Assembly (NCBI GenBank): GCA_017391665.1
Contig: JAFOXS010000320.1
Coordinates: 1 to 5,424 of the forward strand
Origin: Alistipes sp.
GTDB lineage: Bacteria; Bacteroidota; Bacteroidia; Bacteroidales; Rikenellaceae
DNA length: 5,424 bases
Reading direction: 5' to 3'
The translations under genes were made by a program, and so were the position numbers. Every line of letters starts with the position of its first letter. The stretch's first letter is position 1. A model generated the notes under the pieces. That model was not told where the DNA came from. It saw nothing but the letters and a program-made list of their open reading frames with translations, and searched no databases. Shown one piece after another: positions 1 through 5,424 of the stretch.

Positions 1-567
1 CAAACCAGTGATGATAAATGCGATACCGGGACCCTTCAAGCCTGCGGGGATGTGAGAGTACTGCAAGCGCTCGCGGATAGCAGCCATCATAACGATAGCC
101 AACCACCAGCCAATACCAGAACCCAAGCCATAAACTACGCTATCGCCAAAGCCTGCGATCTCACCCGATACAACCTTCTGCTGCATGAAGAGCGAACCAC
201 CCATGATAGCGCAGTTTACTGCGATCAAAGGAAGGAAGATACCGAGCTGGTTGTAGAGCGAGGGAGAGAACTTCTCGACAATCATCTCCACCAACTGCAC
301 GAAAGATGCAATAACGGCGATGAAGACGATAAATGTAAGGAAGCTCAGATCGACACCCTCCACCAGAGCGTTGGGAGCCAGCACATACTCATTCAAGAGG
401 TAGTTCAAGGGTACGGTCATCGTCATCACGAATACAACGGCAGCACCCAGACCCATAGCGGTCTTTACGCTCTTCGACACGGCGATGTAAGAACACATAC
501 CGAAGAAGAAGGCGAATACCATGTTGTCGATAAAGATCGAACGAATAAAAAGATTCAATGTTTCCAT
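1..567 (-). CDS. nqrE: Na+-translocating NADH:quinone oxidoreductase subunit E (3' end cut by window edge)
   Basis: This is an integral membrane subunit of Na+-NQR. With NqrD it forms the pseudo-symmetric membrane core that holds an iron centre, which passes electrons from the NqrF side to the FMN of NqrC. The frame is open from an ATG at 567 to the left edge, giving 189 residues without a stop. Family members are about 200 residues, so only the tail of the last helix and the C-terminus are missing. The start [18 protein letters not shown] is typical of the family. Cys25 (in [10 protein letters not shown]) and Cys119 (in [12 protein letters not shown]) match the two iron-ligand cysteines known in Vibrio NqrE. 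Hydrophobic segments lie near residues 12-31, 37-56, 74-93, 106-125, 144-165 and from 180 on. A strong Shine-Dalgarno sequence at 574-579 supports the start. The gene follows nqrD by 10 bases. A long plus-strand frame over the same region is its antisense shadow. Confidence 0.96.
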   Translation of the reverse strand, partial: METLNLFIRSIFIDNMVFAFFFGMCSYIAVSKSVKTAMGLGAAVVFVMTMTVPLNYLLNEYVLAPNALVEGVDLSFLTFIVFIAVIASFVQLVEMIVEKFSPSLYNQLGIFLPLIAVNCAIMGGSLFMQQKVVSGEIAGFGDSVVYGLGSGIGWWLAIVMMAAIRERLQYSHIPAGLKGPGIAFIITGL

Positions 568-573
568 ACTCTA

Positions 574-579
574 CCTCCT
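574..579 (-). promoter_or_regulatory. Strong Shine-Dalgarno site of nqrE
   Basis: On the minus strand this reads AGGAGG, a perfect anti-16S match. It sits 6 bases before the nqrE ATG and overlaps the TAG stop codon of nqrD. It fixes the nqrE start and suggests that ribosomes finishing nqrD reinitiate on nqrE. Strong Shine-Dalgarno sites are the exception in Bacteroidota, so the match is noteworthy. Confidence 0.8.
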
Positions 580-1198
580 ATTTTTCCTGTAAATCCTTGT
601 TAAACGAACGGTGTACCCAGATGATTACACCTACAATAATAAGAGCCATAGGCGGGAAGAGCATGATACCTACGTTAGAGTAGAAACCGCCGTTGGCGAT
701 ATACCAGCTCTCGGGGATGATGCGAATATCGAACAAGGTACCTGAGCCGAACAACTCACGGAAGAATGCCACGATCAAAAGGATTGCAGCATAACCCAAA
801 CCGTTGCCGACACCATCCATGAACGAATCCCAAGGCTTGTTACCCAAAGCGTAAGCCTCCACACGACCCATGATGATACAGTTGGTGATGATCAAACCTA
901 CATATACTGACAACTGCTTCGACACGTCGTAAACAAATGCCTTGAGGAACTGATCTACCAAGATTACAAGTGCAGCGATGACAACCAGCTGAACGATGAT
1001 ACGGATACGTGAGGGGATACCCTTACGCAGGAGTGACATCACAAGGTTAGCAAACGCTGTAACCACGATAACTGATAAGCCCATAACAAAAGCGGGCTCC
1101 ATCTTTACGGTCACCGCCAAAGCAGAGCAGATACCCAAAATCTGAACGATAATAGGGTTATTTGCACTCAGCGGGCCGGTTAAGTTTTTCAAATTCAT
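578..1198 (-). CDS. nqrD: Na+-translocating NADH:quinone oxidoreductase subunit D
   Basis: This is a membrane subunit of Na+-NQR, homologous to NqrE and to RnfE/RnfA of the related Rnf complex. The pair forms the intramembrane iron site. The protein has 206 residues, close to the family norm of about 210. It has about six hydrophobic segments (roughly 14-32, 37-57, 68-86, 97-115, 129-149 and 175-196). Cys24 (in QILGICSALAVT) and Cys107 (in LIITNCIIMGRVEAYA) are the conserved iron ligands. The N-terminus LTGPLSANNPIIVQILGICSALAVT and the loop GNKPWDSFMDGVGNGLGY are family hallmarks. The presence of nqrA, nqrB and nqrC upstream separates it from RnfE. The ATG at 1198 follows nqrC by 18 bases with only a weak purine-rich site (GCGGAAA). 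It is translated as part of the nqr operon. Confidence 0.97.
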   Translation of the reverse strand: MNLKNLTGPLSANNPIIVQILGICSALAVTVKMEPAFVMGLSVIVVTAFANLVMSLLRKGIPSRIRIIVQLVVIAALVILVDQFLKAFVYDVSKQLSVYVGLIITNCIIMGRVEAYALGNKPWDSFMDGVGNGLGYAAILLIVAFFRELFGSGTLFDIRIIPESWYIANGGFYSNVGIMLFPPMALIIVGVIIWVHRSFNKDLQEK

Positions 1199-1216
1199 AG
1201 TTTCCGCTTGATTTTA

Positions 1217-1903
1217 TTAGTTAGACTTATTAGTATTCAGATAGGGAAGGTAATCCTCCAGACAGGTCTTGAGCATTGCATTCACACCGTCGCAGGTCTT
1301 CGTACCACCTGAGATAGCATCTACCTCGTGGTTGTTGGTAGCACCACCCTTGCGCATTGATACAGATACCAGCTCTGCACCCTCGAAGATGGTCTTACCT
1401 ACGAATGACGACTGCACCTTATCGGTAGTGATCTCAGCACCCAGACCGGGAGTCTCGCCCGAGTGGTCCATTACGATACCCTTGATGGTATTCATATCGG
1501 GCTCCAGAGCGATGTAGCCCCAGATGGGACCCCACAAACCAGCACCATATACGGGAATTACCACACAACCATTCTTTGCCTTGAATACGGGGAACTCGCC
1601 AGCCTCGAAAGAAGCTGTAAGATCATTCAAAGCTGAGAAAACATCAGCCTCAGACTTGCCGCTGATAGCCTTACCGCCCTTATCGAGCATTGCAGCCTCG
1701 GCAACAACGTCGGCATAAGAGGCAGTCTCGGGATTCTCACCCAGAGCCTTTACGATCTGCTGACGCTTCTCGTTGAGCATGTTCTCGTTCTGACGACTCT
1801 GCAACGAGAGCGAAGTCACAGCCAACAGAACCGCTACTACTACCACCATCACTATCGAGTAGATGATGATATATGCGTTACTATTTACATTAAATTTTGC
1901 CAT
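1217..1903 (-). CDS. nqrC: Na+-translocating NADH:quinone oxidoreductase subunit C, covalent FMN protein
   Basis: This subunit has one membrane anchor and a periplasmic FMN-binding domain. It relays electrons from the NqrD/E iron centre to the FMN of NqrB. The protein has 228 residues, shorter than Vibrio NqrC at about 257. An N-terminal helix spans about residues 11-31 and is followed by a charged stalk (about 36-60). The FMN-binding fold covers the rest. Signature stretches are GAGLWGPIWGYIAL (120-133) and HSGETPGLGAEI (147-158). The flavinylation motif is DAISGGT (195-201), so FMN should be attached to Thr201 through a phosphoester bond by the flavin transferase ApbE, which is not in this window. 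The motif has Gly where many family members have Ala (SGAT). The gene sits 9 bases after nqrB. The RnfG homologue is the main alternative, excluded by the operon context. Confidence 0.97.
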   Translation of the reverse strand: MAKFNVNSNAYIIIYSIVMVVVVAVLLAVTSLSLQSRQNENMLNEKRQQIVKALGENPETASYADVVAEAAMLDKGGKAISGKSEADVFSALNDLTASFEAGEFPVFKAKNGCVVIPVYGAGLWGPIWGYIALEPDMNTIKGIVMDHSGETPGLGAEITTDKVQSSFVGKTIFEGAELVSVSMRKGGATNNHEVDAISGGTKTCDGVNAMLKTCLEDYLPYLNTNKSN

Positions 1904-1912
1904 ACTCTCTCG

Positions 1913-3043
1913 TTATTTTACAATCTTTACACGATTCTTACGACGGTTGATGTTTGCCTCCACCACGAAGTAGTCAACAGTGGGAGCAAGAGCATTCATG
2001 AACAGGATGGCGAGCATCATACCCTCGGGGTATGCGGGGTTCACAACGCGAACCAGCACTGCCAGTGCACCGGTCATAAAGCCTACGATATACTTACCCA
2101 TGTTGGTCTGAGCCGATGTAACGGGGTCAGTAGCCATAAACACAGCACCGAACGCGAAACCACCAACCAGGAGGTGATAGTAAGCAGGATACTCAGTCAA
2201 ACCAACAGCCTGGAACAGGTAACCCATAGCCAGACCACCTACAAATACGCTGAGCATGGTACGCCATGAAGCGATACCAGTGTAGAGCAACAGCGCACCA
2301 CCCAGAAGGATGCAGAGTGTAGAGGTCTCACCGAATGAGCCGGGGATGAAGCCAAGGAAGGCATCCATCACGCTCCACTGCATCTGACCCGTGGTAGCCA
2401 ACTGCTCGAGAGCAGTAGCACCTGACACGCCGTCAACCTGAGCGCCCATCATCGTCCAATCAGAGTACCATACCTTCTCACCCGACATCTGGGGAGTAAA
2501 GGCGAAGAATACGAATGCACGCGCAACGAGTGCGGGGTTGAAGATATTCATACCCGTACCACCGAATACCTCCTTACCGAAGATTACGGCGAACGCTACA
2601 CCCAACGCAACCATCCACAACGGAGTGCTCACGGGCATAATCATAGGAATAAGGAAACCTGTTACGAAGTAACCCTCGGCAACCTCCTCCTTACGGATCT
2701 GTGCATAGATAACCTCAATACCCAAACCTACAACGTACGATACGGCGAGCATAGGAAGTACGCGAACCAGACCATACATCAAGGCTGCAAAACCCTCAAG
2801 ACCTACCTGCGAACCGGTGTTGTAGCAACCGAACAGGAAAGCGGGGATCAAAGCCAACACTACGAAGAACATCGTACGCTTCATATCGTTACAGTCGCGA
2901 ACGTGCGCACCCTTCTTGGTTGTGGTGTTGGGAACGAAAAGGAATGTTTCGATAGCATCGAACAAAGATGCAAGGAAACCAAGCTTACCACCCTCAGTGA
3001 AAGTGGGCTTTACATTATCAACTAAATTTCTCAGCGCCTTCAT
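1913..3043 (-). CDS. nqrB: Na+-translocating NADH:quinone oxidoreductase subunit B
   Basis: This is the large membrane subunit of Na+-NQR. In characterised enzymes it carries covalent FMN and riboflavin, takes part in quinone reduction and forms the Na+ path. I choose the ATG at 3043 (376 residues). A GTG at 3052 would add three residues but lies on the Shine-Dalgarno site, whereas AAGGAG stands 8 bases before the ATG. The FMN attachment motif is DGVSGAT (204-210), with Thr210 as acceptor. Other family landmarks are HVRDCNDMKRTM (47-58), FGGTGMNIFNPALVARAF (160-177), ATDPVTSA (304-311) and PEGMMLAILFMNALAPTVD (339-357). Many hydrophobic segments are present, consistent with about ten helices. 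It is shorter than Vibrio NqrB (about 415), mainly at the N-terminus and loops. It starts 2 bases after the nqrA stop, which suggests translational coupling. Confidence 0.97.
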   Translation of the reverse strand: MKALRNLVDNVKPTFTEGGKLGFLASLFDAIETFLFVPNTTTKKGAHVRDCNDMKRTMFFVVLALIPAFLFGCYNTGSQVGLEGFAALMYGLVRVLPMLAVSYVVGLGIEVIYAQIRKEEVAEGYFVTGFLIPMIMPVSTPLWMVALGVAFAVIFGKEVFGGTGMNIFNPALVARAFVFFAFTPQMSGEKVWYSDWTMMGAQVDGVSGATALEQLATTGQMQWSVMDAFLGFIPGSFGETSTLCILLGGALLLYTGIASWRTMLSVFVGGLAMGYLFQAVGLTEYPAYYHLLVGGFAFGAVFMATDPVTSAQTNMGKYIVGFMTGALAVLVRVVNPAYPEGMMLAILFMNALAPTVDYFVVEANINRRKNRVKIVK

Positions 3044-3045
3044 AA

Positions 3046-4401
3046 CTAACACTCCTTAATCATTAAGTTAATACCGTCACGAACCAACTGCTGGATCTCG
3101 GTCTTTGAAGGATCGACGAACTCGCAAAGAGCGATGTCCTCCTCCAGGATCTCGTAGATACCGAGATTCTCCATCTTGTCGATATCGCCAGCCATAATAG
3201 CCTTAAACAGATACATAGGATAGATATCCATAGGCAGATACTCCTCAAACAAGCCCGCCATAACGAAGGGACGAACGCCACCATTGAGGTTGGTATCGAG
3301 CTTATACTGCTTCTTGGGGCAGAGCCAAGAGAAGTATGAACGTGAAACAGAGAAGCGATGAGTACGGGGAGCGATCCAGCCAAAGAGCTCATACTTATCA
3401 CCCTCGGGGATAACAGTGAGCTGCGAAGCTGTAGCAGTGATGTAGCCATCAGCCTCCACCTTCTTACCTGTAAGCACGTTACCTGAGATGATACGCACTG
3501 AGTCACCCTCAGCCTGCTTCTTGATCTGACCATCGATAACCGATGCCACGGGAGCACCGCTGATGATGCGGTAGTACTGGGGCTTCTCCACCTCGCTACC
3601 TGCAAGGGCGATGACCTTGTGAAGATCAACCTTACCCGTTGAGAACAAGCGACCGATAGCCGCTACGTCCTGAATAGCCACAGTCCACACGATGTCGCCC
3701 TTAGCGATGGGGTCGATGTGGTGGATCTGAACACCTACGTTACCTACAGGGTGCTTACCCTCGAACTTGTGCAGTTTCACGCCGTTAAGCGATGCCATCT
3801 CACCTGCTGCATTAGCGCGAACCGAGAGATGAACATTACCACCAGCCAAAACCGAGAGCACCTCCATACCCTTCTGCACGTTCTCCTTCTGACCCTGAAG
3901 CACGAAGTTCATGCAGGGAGCCAGGGGTGCAGAATCAAACGCTGACACGAATACAGCCTTGGGCTGATCGGCAGGGTTTGCAACAATACCGTAGGGACGC
4001 TGTAGGATCATAGTCCACAGACCCGACTTGAGCAATGTCTCGATAACCTCCTCACGAGTTGCCTTCTTGAGATCGAGTACTGCAAACTCCTCAGATACCT
4101 GCTCCTTGTCTGCCTCTACCGTTACGTTGAGAATCTTACGCTTCTCGCCACGGTTTACAGCCGACACGGTACCGCTGACGGGTGAAGAGTACATTACGCG
4201 TGTATTGTTCTTGTCGAAGAACAACGGCGTACCAGCCTTCACCTTGTCGCCTACCTTCACCAACAGTTTCGGAGTCACGTTCTCATAATCCAGAGGCGAT
4301 ACGGCATACGTTGCAGCCATTGGCACTTCAACCAATGACTCGGCAGCCTTACCCTGAAGATTGATGTCGAGACCTTTCCGTAGTTTAATGATTTCCGACA
4401 T
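3046..4401 (-). CDS. nqrA: Na+-translocating NADH:quinone oxidoreductase subunit A
   Basis: This is the first gene of the operon and the peripheral cytoplasmic subunit of Na+-NQR. It binds at the membrane face near NqrB and is implicated in quinone binding. The start chosen is the ATG at 4401, giving 451 residues, close to the roughly 447 of the Vibrio protein. The frame stays open upstream to 4704, but that stretch is basic and non-family in character and crosses the divergent promoter. The mature-looking start SEIIKLRKGLDINLQG is the family N-terminus. A barrel-sandwich region covers about residues 40-95 (LVKVGDKVKAGTPLFFDK and SSPVSGTVSAVNRGEKRKI). FEGKHPVGNVGVQIHHIDPI (213-232) is the diagnostic NqrA signature. 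An SLBB-like segment follows at about 255-320, then the C-terminal domain with WLCPKKQYKLDTNLNGGVRPF. No Shine-Dalgarno site lies close to the ATG, which is usual in this phylum. Confidence 0.97.
   Translation of the reverse strand: MSEIIKLRKGLDINLQGKAAESLVEVPMAATYAVSPLDYENVTPKLLVKVGDKVKAGTPLFFDKNNTRVMYSSPVSGTVSAVNRGEKRKILNVTVEADKEQVSEEFAVLDLKKATREEVIETLLKSGLWTMILQRPYGIVANPADQPKAVFVSAFDSAPLAPCMNFVLQGQKENVQKGMEVLSVLAGGNVHLSVRANAAGEMASLNGVKLHKFEGKHPVGNVGVQIHHIDPIAKGDIVWTVAIQDVAAIGRLFSTGKVDLHKVIALAGSEVEKPQYYRIISGAPVASVIDGQIKKQAEGDSVRIISGNVLTGKKVEADGYITATASQLTVIPEGDKYELFGWIAPRTHRFSVSRSYFSWLCPKKQYKLDTNLNGGVRPFVMAGLFEEYLPMDIYPMYLFKAIMAGDIDKMENLGIYEILEEDIALCEFVDPSKTEIQQLVRDGINLMIKEC
3052..3057 (-). 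promoter_or_regulatory. Shine-Dalgarno site of nqrB, inside the end of nqrA
   Basis: The minus strand reads AAGGAG, 8 bases before the ATG at 3043. The same six bases encode the Lys-Glu near the C-terminus of NqrA, just before Cys and the TAG stop. The site decides the nqrB start in favour of the ATG over the GTG at 3052. It also means ribosomes ending nqrA pass directly over the nqrB initiation site. Confidence 0.8.
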
Positions 4402-4470
4402 AGATTTGTTATTAAATGAATAAATTTTGTGAGTTGTTATTTCTTTTTCTCCTGTAAATTTGGTTCTTTT

Positions 4471-4493
4471 TCGGTGTGGCCATACCGACCACA
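4471..4493. repeat. Overlapping short inverted repeats in the nqrA leader region
   Basis: Two interleaved five-base inverted repeats lie here. TCGGT (4471-4475) pairs with ACCGA (4484-4488), and TGTGG (4475-4479) pairs with CCACA (4489-4493). The palindrome TGGCCA sits at 4477-4482. The two pairings are mutually exclusive, since their arms interleave. The stretch is GC-rich inside an AT-rich region and lies just downstream of the candidate nqrA promoter. It could be an operator or an RNA leader element, but the stems are short enough to arise by chance. Confidence 0.35.
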
Positions 4494-4505
4494 TAAAAAC
4501 GCGCA

Positions 4506-4513
4506 CGAAGATA
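4506..4513 (-). promoter_or_regulatory. Candidate -7 promoter element for the nqr operon
   Basis: The minus strand reads TATCTTCG, one mismatch from TAnnTTTG. It would start transcription near 4498-4501, leaving a leader of about 100 bases before the nqrA ATG. The expected upstream TTTG is not convincing: CTTTTAG at about 4538-4544 is the nearest and its spacing is too long. It is the best leftward match I could find in the intergenic region, but it remains a guess. Confidence 0.35.
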
Positions 4514-4586
4514 CGATTTTTTTCGCACATTTCTATACTAAAAGAGCTATTATTTCGTTTTCGCGCTAAATTTTCGTAATTTTTCA

Positions 4587-4594
4587 TACTTTTG
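4587..4594 (+). promoter_or_regulatory. Bacteroidota-type -7 promoter element for the tatD-like gene
   Basis: TACTTTTG matches TAnnTTTG, the -7 consensus of the Bacteroidota housekeeping sigma factor, at every fixed base. It ends 19 bases before the ATG at 4614, so transcription should start near 4599-4603 and leave a leader of little more than ten bases. The -33 TTTG element is not clear: the T-rich stretch at 4558-4563 is a degenerate candidate with a slightly long spacer. The match to the consensus and its position are directly visible; promoter activity is inferred. Confidence 0.6.
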
Positions 4595-4613
4595 TAATTG
4601 AACACAGAGAAAA

Positions 4614-5201
4614 ATGGGCCTTTACATCGACATACACACCCACTCACCGAGTGCCGACTACCCCACTCCAACGAGCGCTGGCGTCCATCCGTGGCATGCC
4701 GCATCGGGCTTTATCGACGAGGCCGCAATGTACTCGGCCGACCTCATTGGCGAGATCGGGCTGGACTATGCGTGTAAAGTGGATCGCCAGGTACAGGAGC
4801 ATCTTTTTCGCGAGCAACTAAGCATAGCCCAGAGGCTCCGCAAGCCCGTTGTCGTGCACTGCGTCAGAGCCTTCGAGCCGATGATGAAGATCCTTTCTAA
4901 GTACCAGCTTCGTGCGGTCATTTTCCATGGATTTATCGGCTCTGTGCAGCAGGCCGAGCAGGCGATAAAACGGGGCTACTACCTCTCCTTTGGCGAGGGT
5001 GCCTTTCGCTCGCCGCGAACCCTGGAGGCCATGCGCACAATACCTCTTTCACGGCTCTTTGCCGAGACAGATGAGAGCCAGATAAGCATAGAAAAGATTT
5101 ACGAAATGATTGCCACTGAACGAAAGATTGAGGTTGCGGAGCTGCAAAGACAGATAGAAAATAATTACAACGAAATATTTTTACAACACAATGACAGATA
5201 A
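4614..5201 (+). CDS. TatD-family metal-dependent hydrolase (short form)
   Basis: This is a predicted TIM-barrel metallohydrolase of the TatD family. Characterised members are Mg2+-dependent 3'-5' exonucleases or DNases acting in the cytoplasm. All expected metal-site motifs are present: DIHTH (His8, His10), GEIGLD (Glu47), VVVHC (His82), FHGF (His105) and AETDES (Asp153). GVHPWH (23-28) is a further family hallmark. The protein has 195 residues, well below the roughly 255-265 of classical TatD, with short loops between motifs. Since every motif is present in order, this looks like a natural compact subfamily rather than a damaged gene. The start at 4614 puts the HxH motif at residue 8, as expected. 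There is no Shine-Dalgarno site, only an A-rich leader. It overlaps the following tcdA by 11 bases. The exact substrate cannot be told from the sequence, so I give no symbol. Confidence 0.92.
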   Translation: MGLYIDIHTHSPSADYPTPTSAGVHPWHAASGFIDEAAMYSADLIGEIGLDYACKVDRQVQEHLFREQLSIAQRLRKPVVVHCVRAFEPMMKILSKYQLRAVIFHGFIGSVQQAEQAIKRGYYLSFGEGAFRSPRTLEAMRTIPLSRLFAETDESQISIEKIYEMIATERKIEVAELQRQIENNYNEIFLQHNDR

Positions 5202-5424
5202 TTGGTTAGAGCGAACAACTCTACTATTGGGTGAAGAGAAACTGGAGCAACTCAAGCGTGCCAGCGTGCTTGTCGTAGGGCTTGGTGGCGTGGGTGCTTA
5301 CGCTGCCGAGATGATTGCCCGCGCAGGCGTGGGACGTATGACCATCGCCGACGCCGACACGGTCTCTGCGACCAACATCAACCGCCAGTTAATCGCCCTG
5401 CACTCGACCATAGGACGAGAGAAA
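5191..5424 (+). CDS. tcdA: tRNA threonylcarbamoyladenosine dehydratase (ThiF/E1-like), 3' end cut by window edge
   Basis: TcdA uses ATP to cyclise N6-threonylcarbamoyladenosine at position 37 of ANN-decoding tRNAs into the cyclic hydantoin form (ct6A). The frame begins with the ATG at 5191 (MTDNWLERTTLLLGEEKLEQL) and is open to the right edge, giving 78 residues of an expected 240-270. The nucleotide-binding glycine loop is VVGLGGVGAYAAE (28-40). It is followed by the acidic strand TIADADTV (51-58) and TNINRQLIAL (61-70), whose asparagine, Arg65 and Gln66 are E1-superfamily ATP-site residues. The spacing and the NRQ-x-x-AL form fit TcdA (formerly CsdL/YgdL) better than ThiF or MoeB, whose characteristic N-termini differ. 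It starts inside the last 11 bases of the TatD-like gene in another frame, so the two are co-transcribed. The catalytic C-terminal half is outside the window. Confidence 0.9.
   Translation, partial: MTDNWLERTTLLLGEEKLEQLKRASVLVVGLGGVGAYAAEMIARAGVGRMTIADADTVSATNINRQLIALHSTIGREK

Larger units (their letters stand above)
4402..4613. other. Divergent AT-rich control region between nqrA and the tatD-like gene
   Basis: These 212 bases separate two divergently transcribed units and contain no convincing gene. They are clearly more AT-rich than the flanking genes, with several T-runs followed by CG (for example 4517-4524, 4558-4563 and 4571-4576). They hold a good rightward promoter element near 4590, a weaker leftward candidate near 4510 and a cluster of short inverted repeats at 4471-4493. 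The nqrA leader would be roughly 100 bases long if the leftward candidate is right. No terminator-like hairpin followed by a T-run is seen. Confidence 0.75.

Noticed and set aside
52..603. 183-residue plus-strand reading frame
   Set aside because: It is antisense to nqrE, whose minus-strand frame has a family-typical sequence, conserved cysteines and a strong ribosome site. The plus-strand product is His/Glu/Asp-rich and resembles no family.
578..1198. Assignment of the D/E/C genes to an Rnf complex instead of Nqr
   Set aside because: The operon contains nqrA with its diagnostic signature and nqrB in canonical Nqr order. Rnf would instead show the ferredoxin-like RnfB and the RnfC subunit.
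3044..3052. GTG at 3052 as the nqrB start
   Set aside because: The Shine-Dalgarno AAGGAG ends at this GTG, leaving no spacer, while the ATG at 3043 has an ideal 8-base spacer.
3063..3629. 188-residue minus-strand frame inside nqrA
   Set aside because: It is a Ser/Arg/Leu-rich alternative-frame shadow of nqrA with no recognisable domain.
4412..4483. 23-codon basic peptide frame upstream of nqrA
   Set aside because: It has no ribosome site before its ATG and no recognisable sequence, and a frame of this length is expected by chance. It is kept only as part of the leader observation.
4402..4704. N-terminal extension of NqrA by up to 101 residues
   Set aside because: The frame is open by chance. 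The added sequence is basic, shows no NqrA-family similarity, crosses the divergent promoter and overlaps the start of the TatD-like gene. The family N-terminus begins at the ATG at 4401.

Overview
The window comes from a bacterium of the phylum Bacteroidota, most likely Bacteroidales. The encoded proteins resemble that group's Nqr, TatD-like and TcdA proteins. The intergenic DNA is AT-rich, and the clearest promoter fits the Bacteroidota-type -7 element (TAnnTTTG) rather than a sigma70 -10 box. The genus cannot be fixed from this sequence; an Alistipes-like gut organism is a guess.

Layout. Positions 1-4401 on the minus strand carry the first five genes of an nqr operon in the canonical order nqrA-nqrB-nqrC-nqrD-nqrE, read from right to left. 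The last gene, nqrE, runs off the left edge, and nqrF is expected beyond it. The genes are packed with gaps of 2, 9, 18 and 10 bases. Together they encode five of the six subunits of the sodium-pumping NADH:quinone oxidoreductase (Na+-NQR). This inner-membrane complex oxidises NADH, reduces quinone and exports Na+. The two covalent FMN threonines (NqrB T210, NqrC T201) and the four iron-ligand cysteines (NqrD C24/C107, NqrE C25/C119) are all present, so the complex looks intact and functional.

Positions 4402-4613 are a 212-base AT-rich divergent control region. It has a good promoter for the rightward genes, a weaker candidate for nqrA, and a small overlapping inverted-repeat cluster in the presumed nqrA leader.

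Positions 4614-5424 on the plus strand carry a short TatD-family metal-dependent hydrolase. It overlaps by 11 bases the start of tcdA (tRNA threonylcarbamoyladenosine dehydratase), which is cut by the right edge. These two genes are housekeeping in character and have no obvious functional link to Na+-NQR.

This is ordinary core-genome content. I found no mobile element, CRISPR array, RNA gene or unknown system here. The findings below are modest, and the absence of a novel system is my honest reading.
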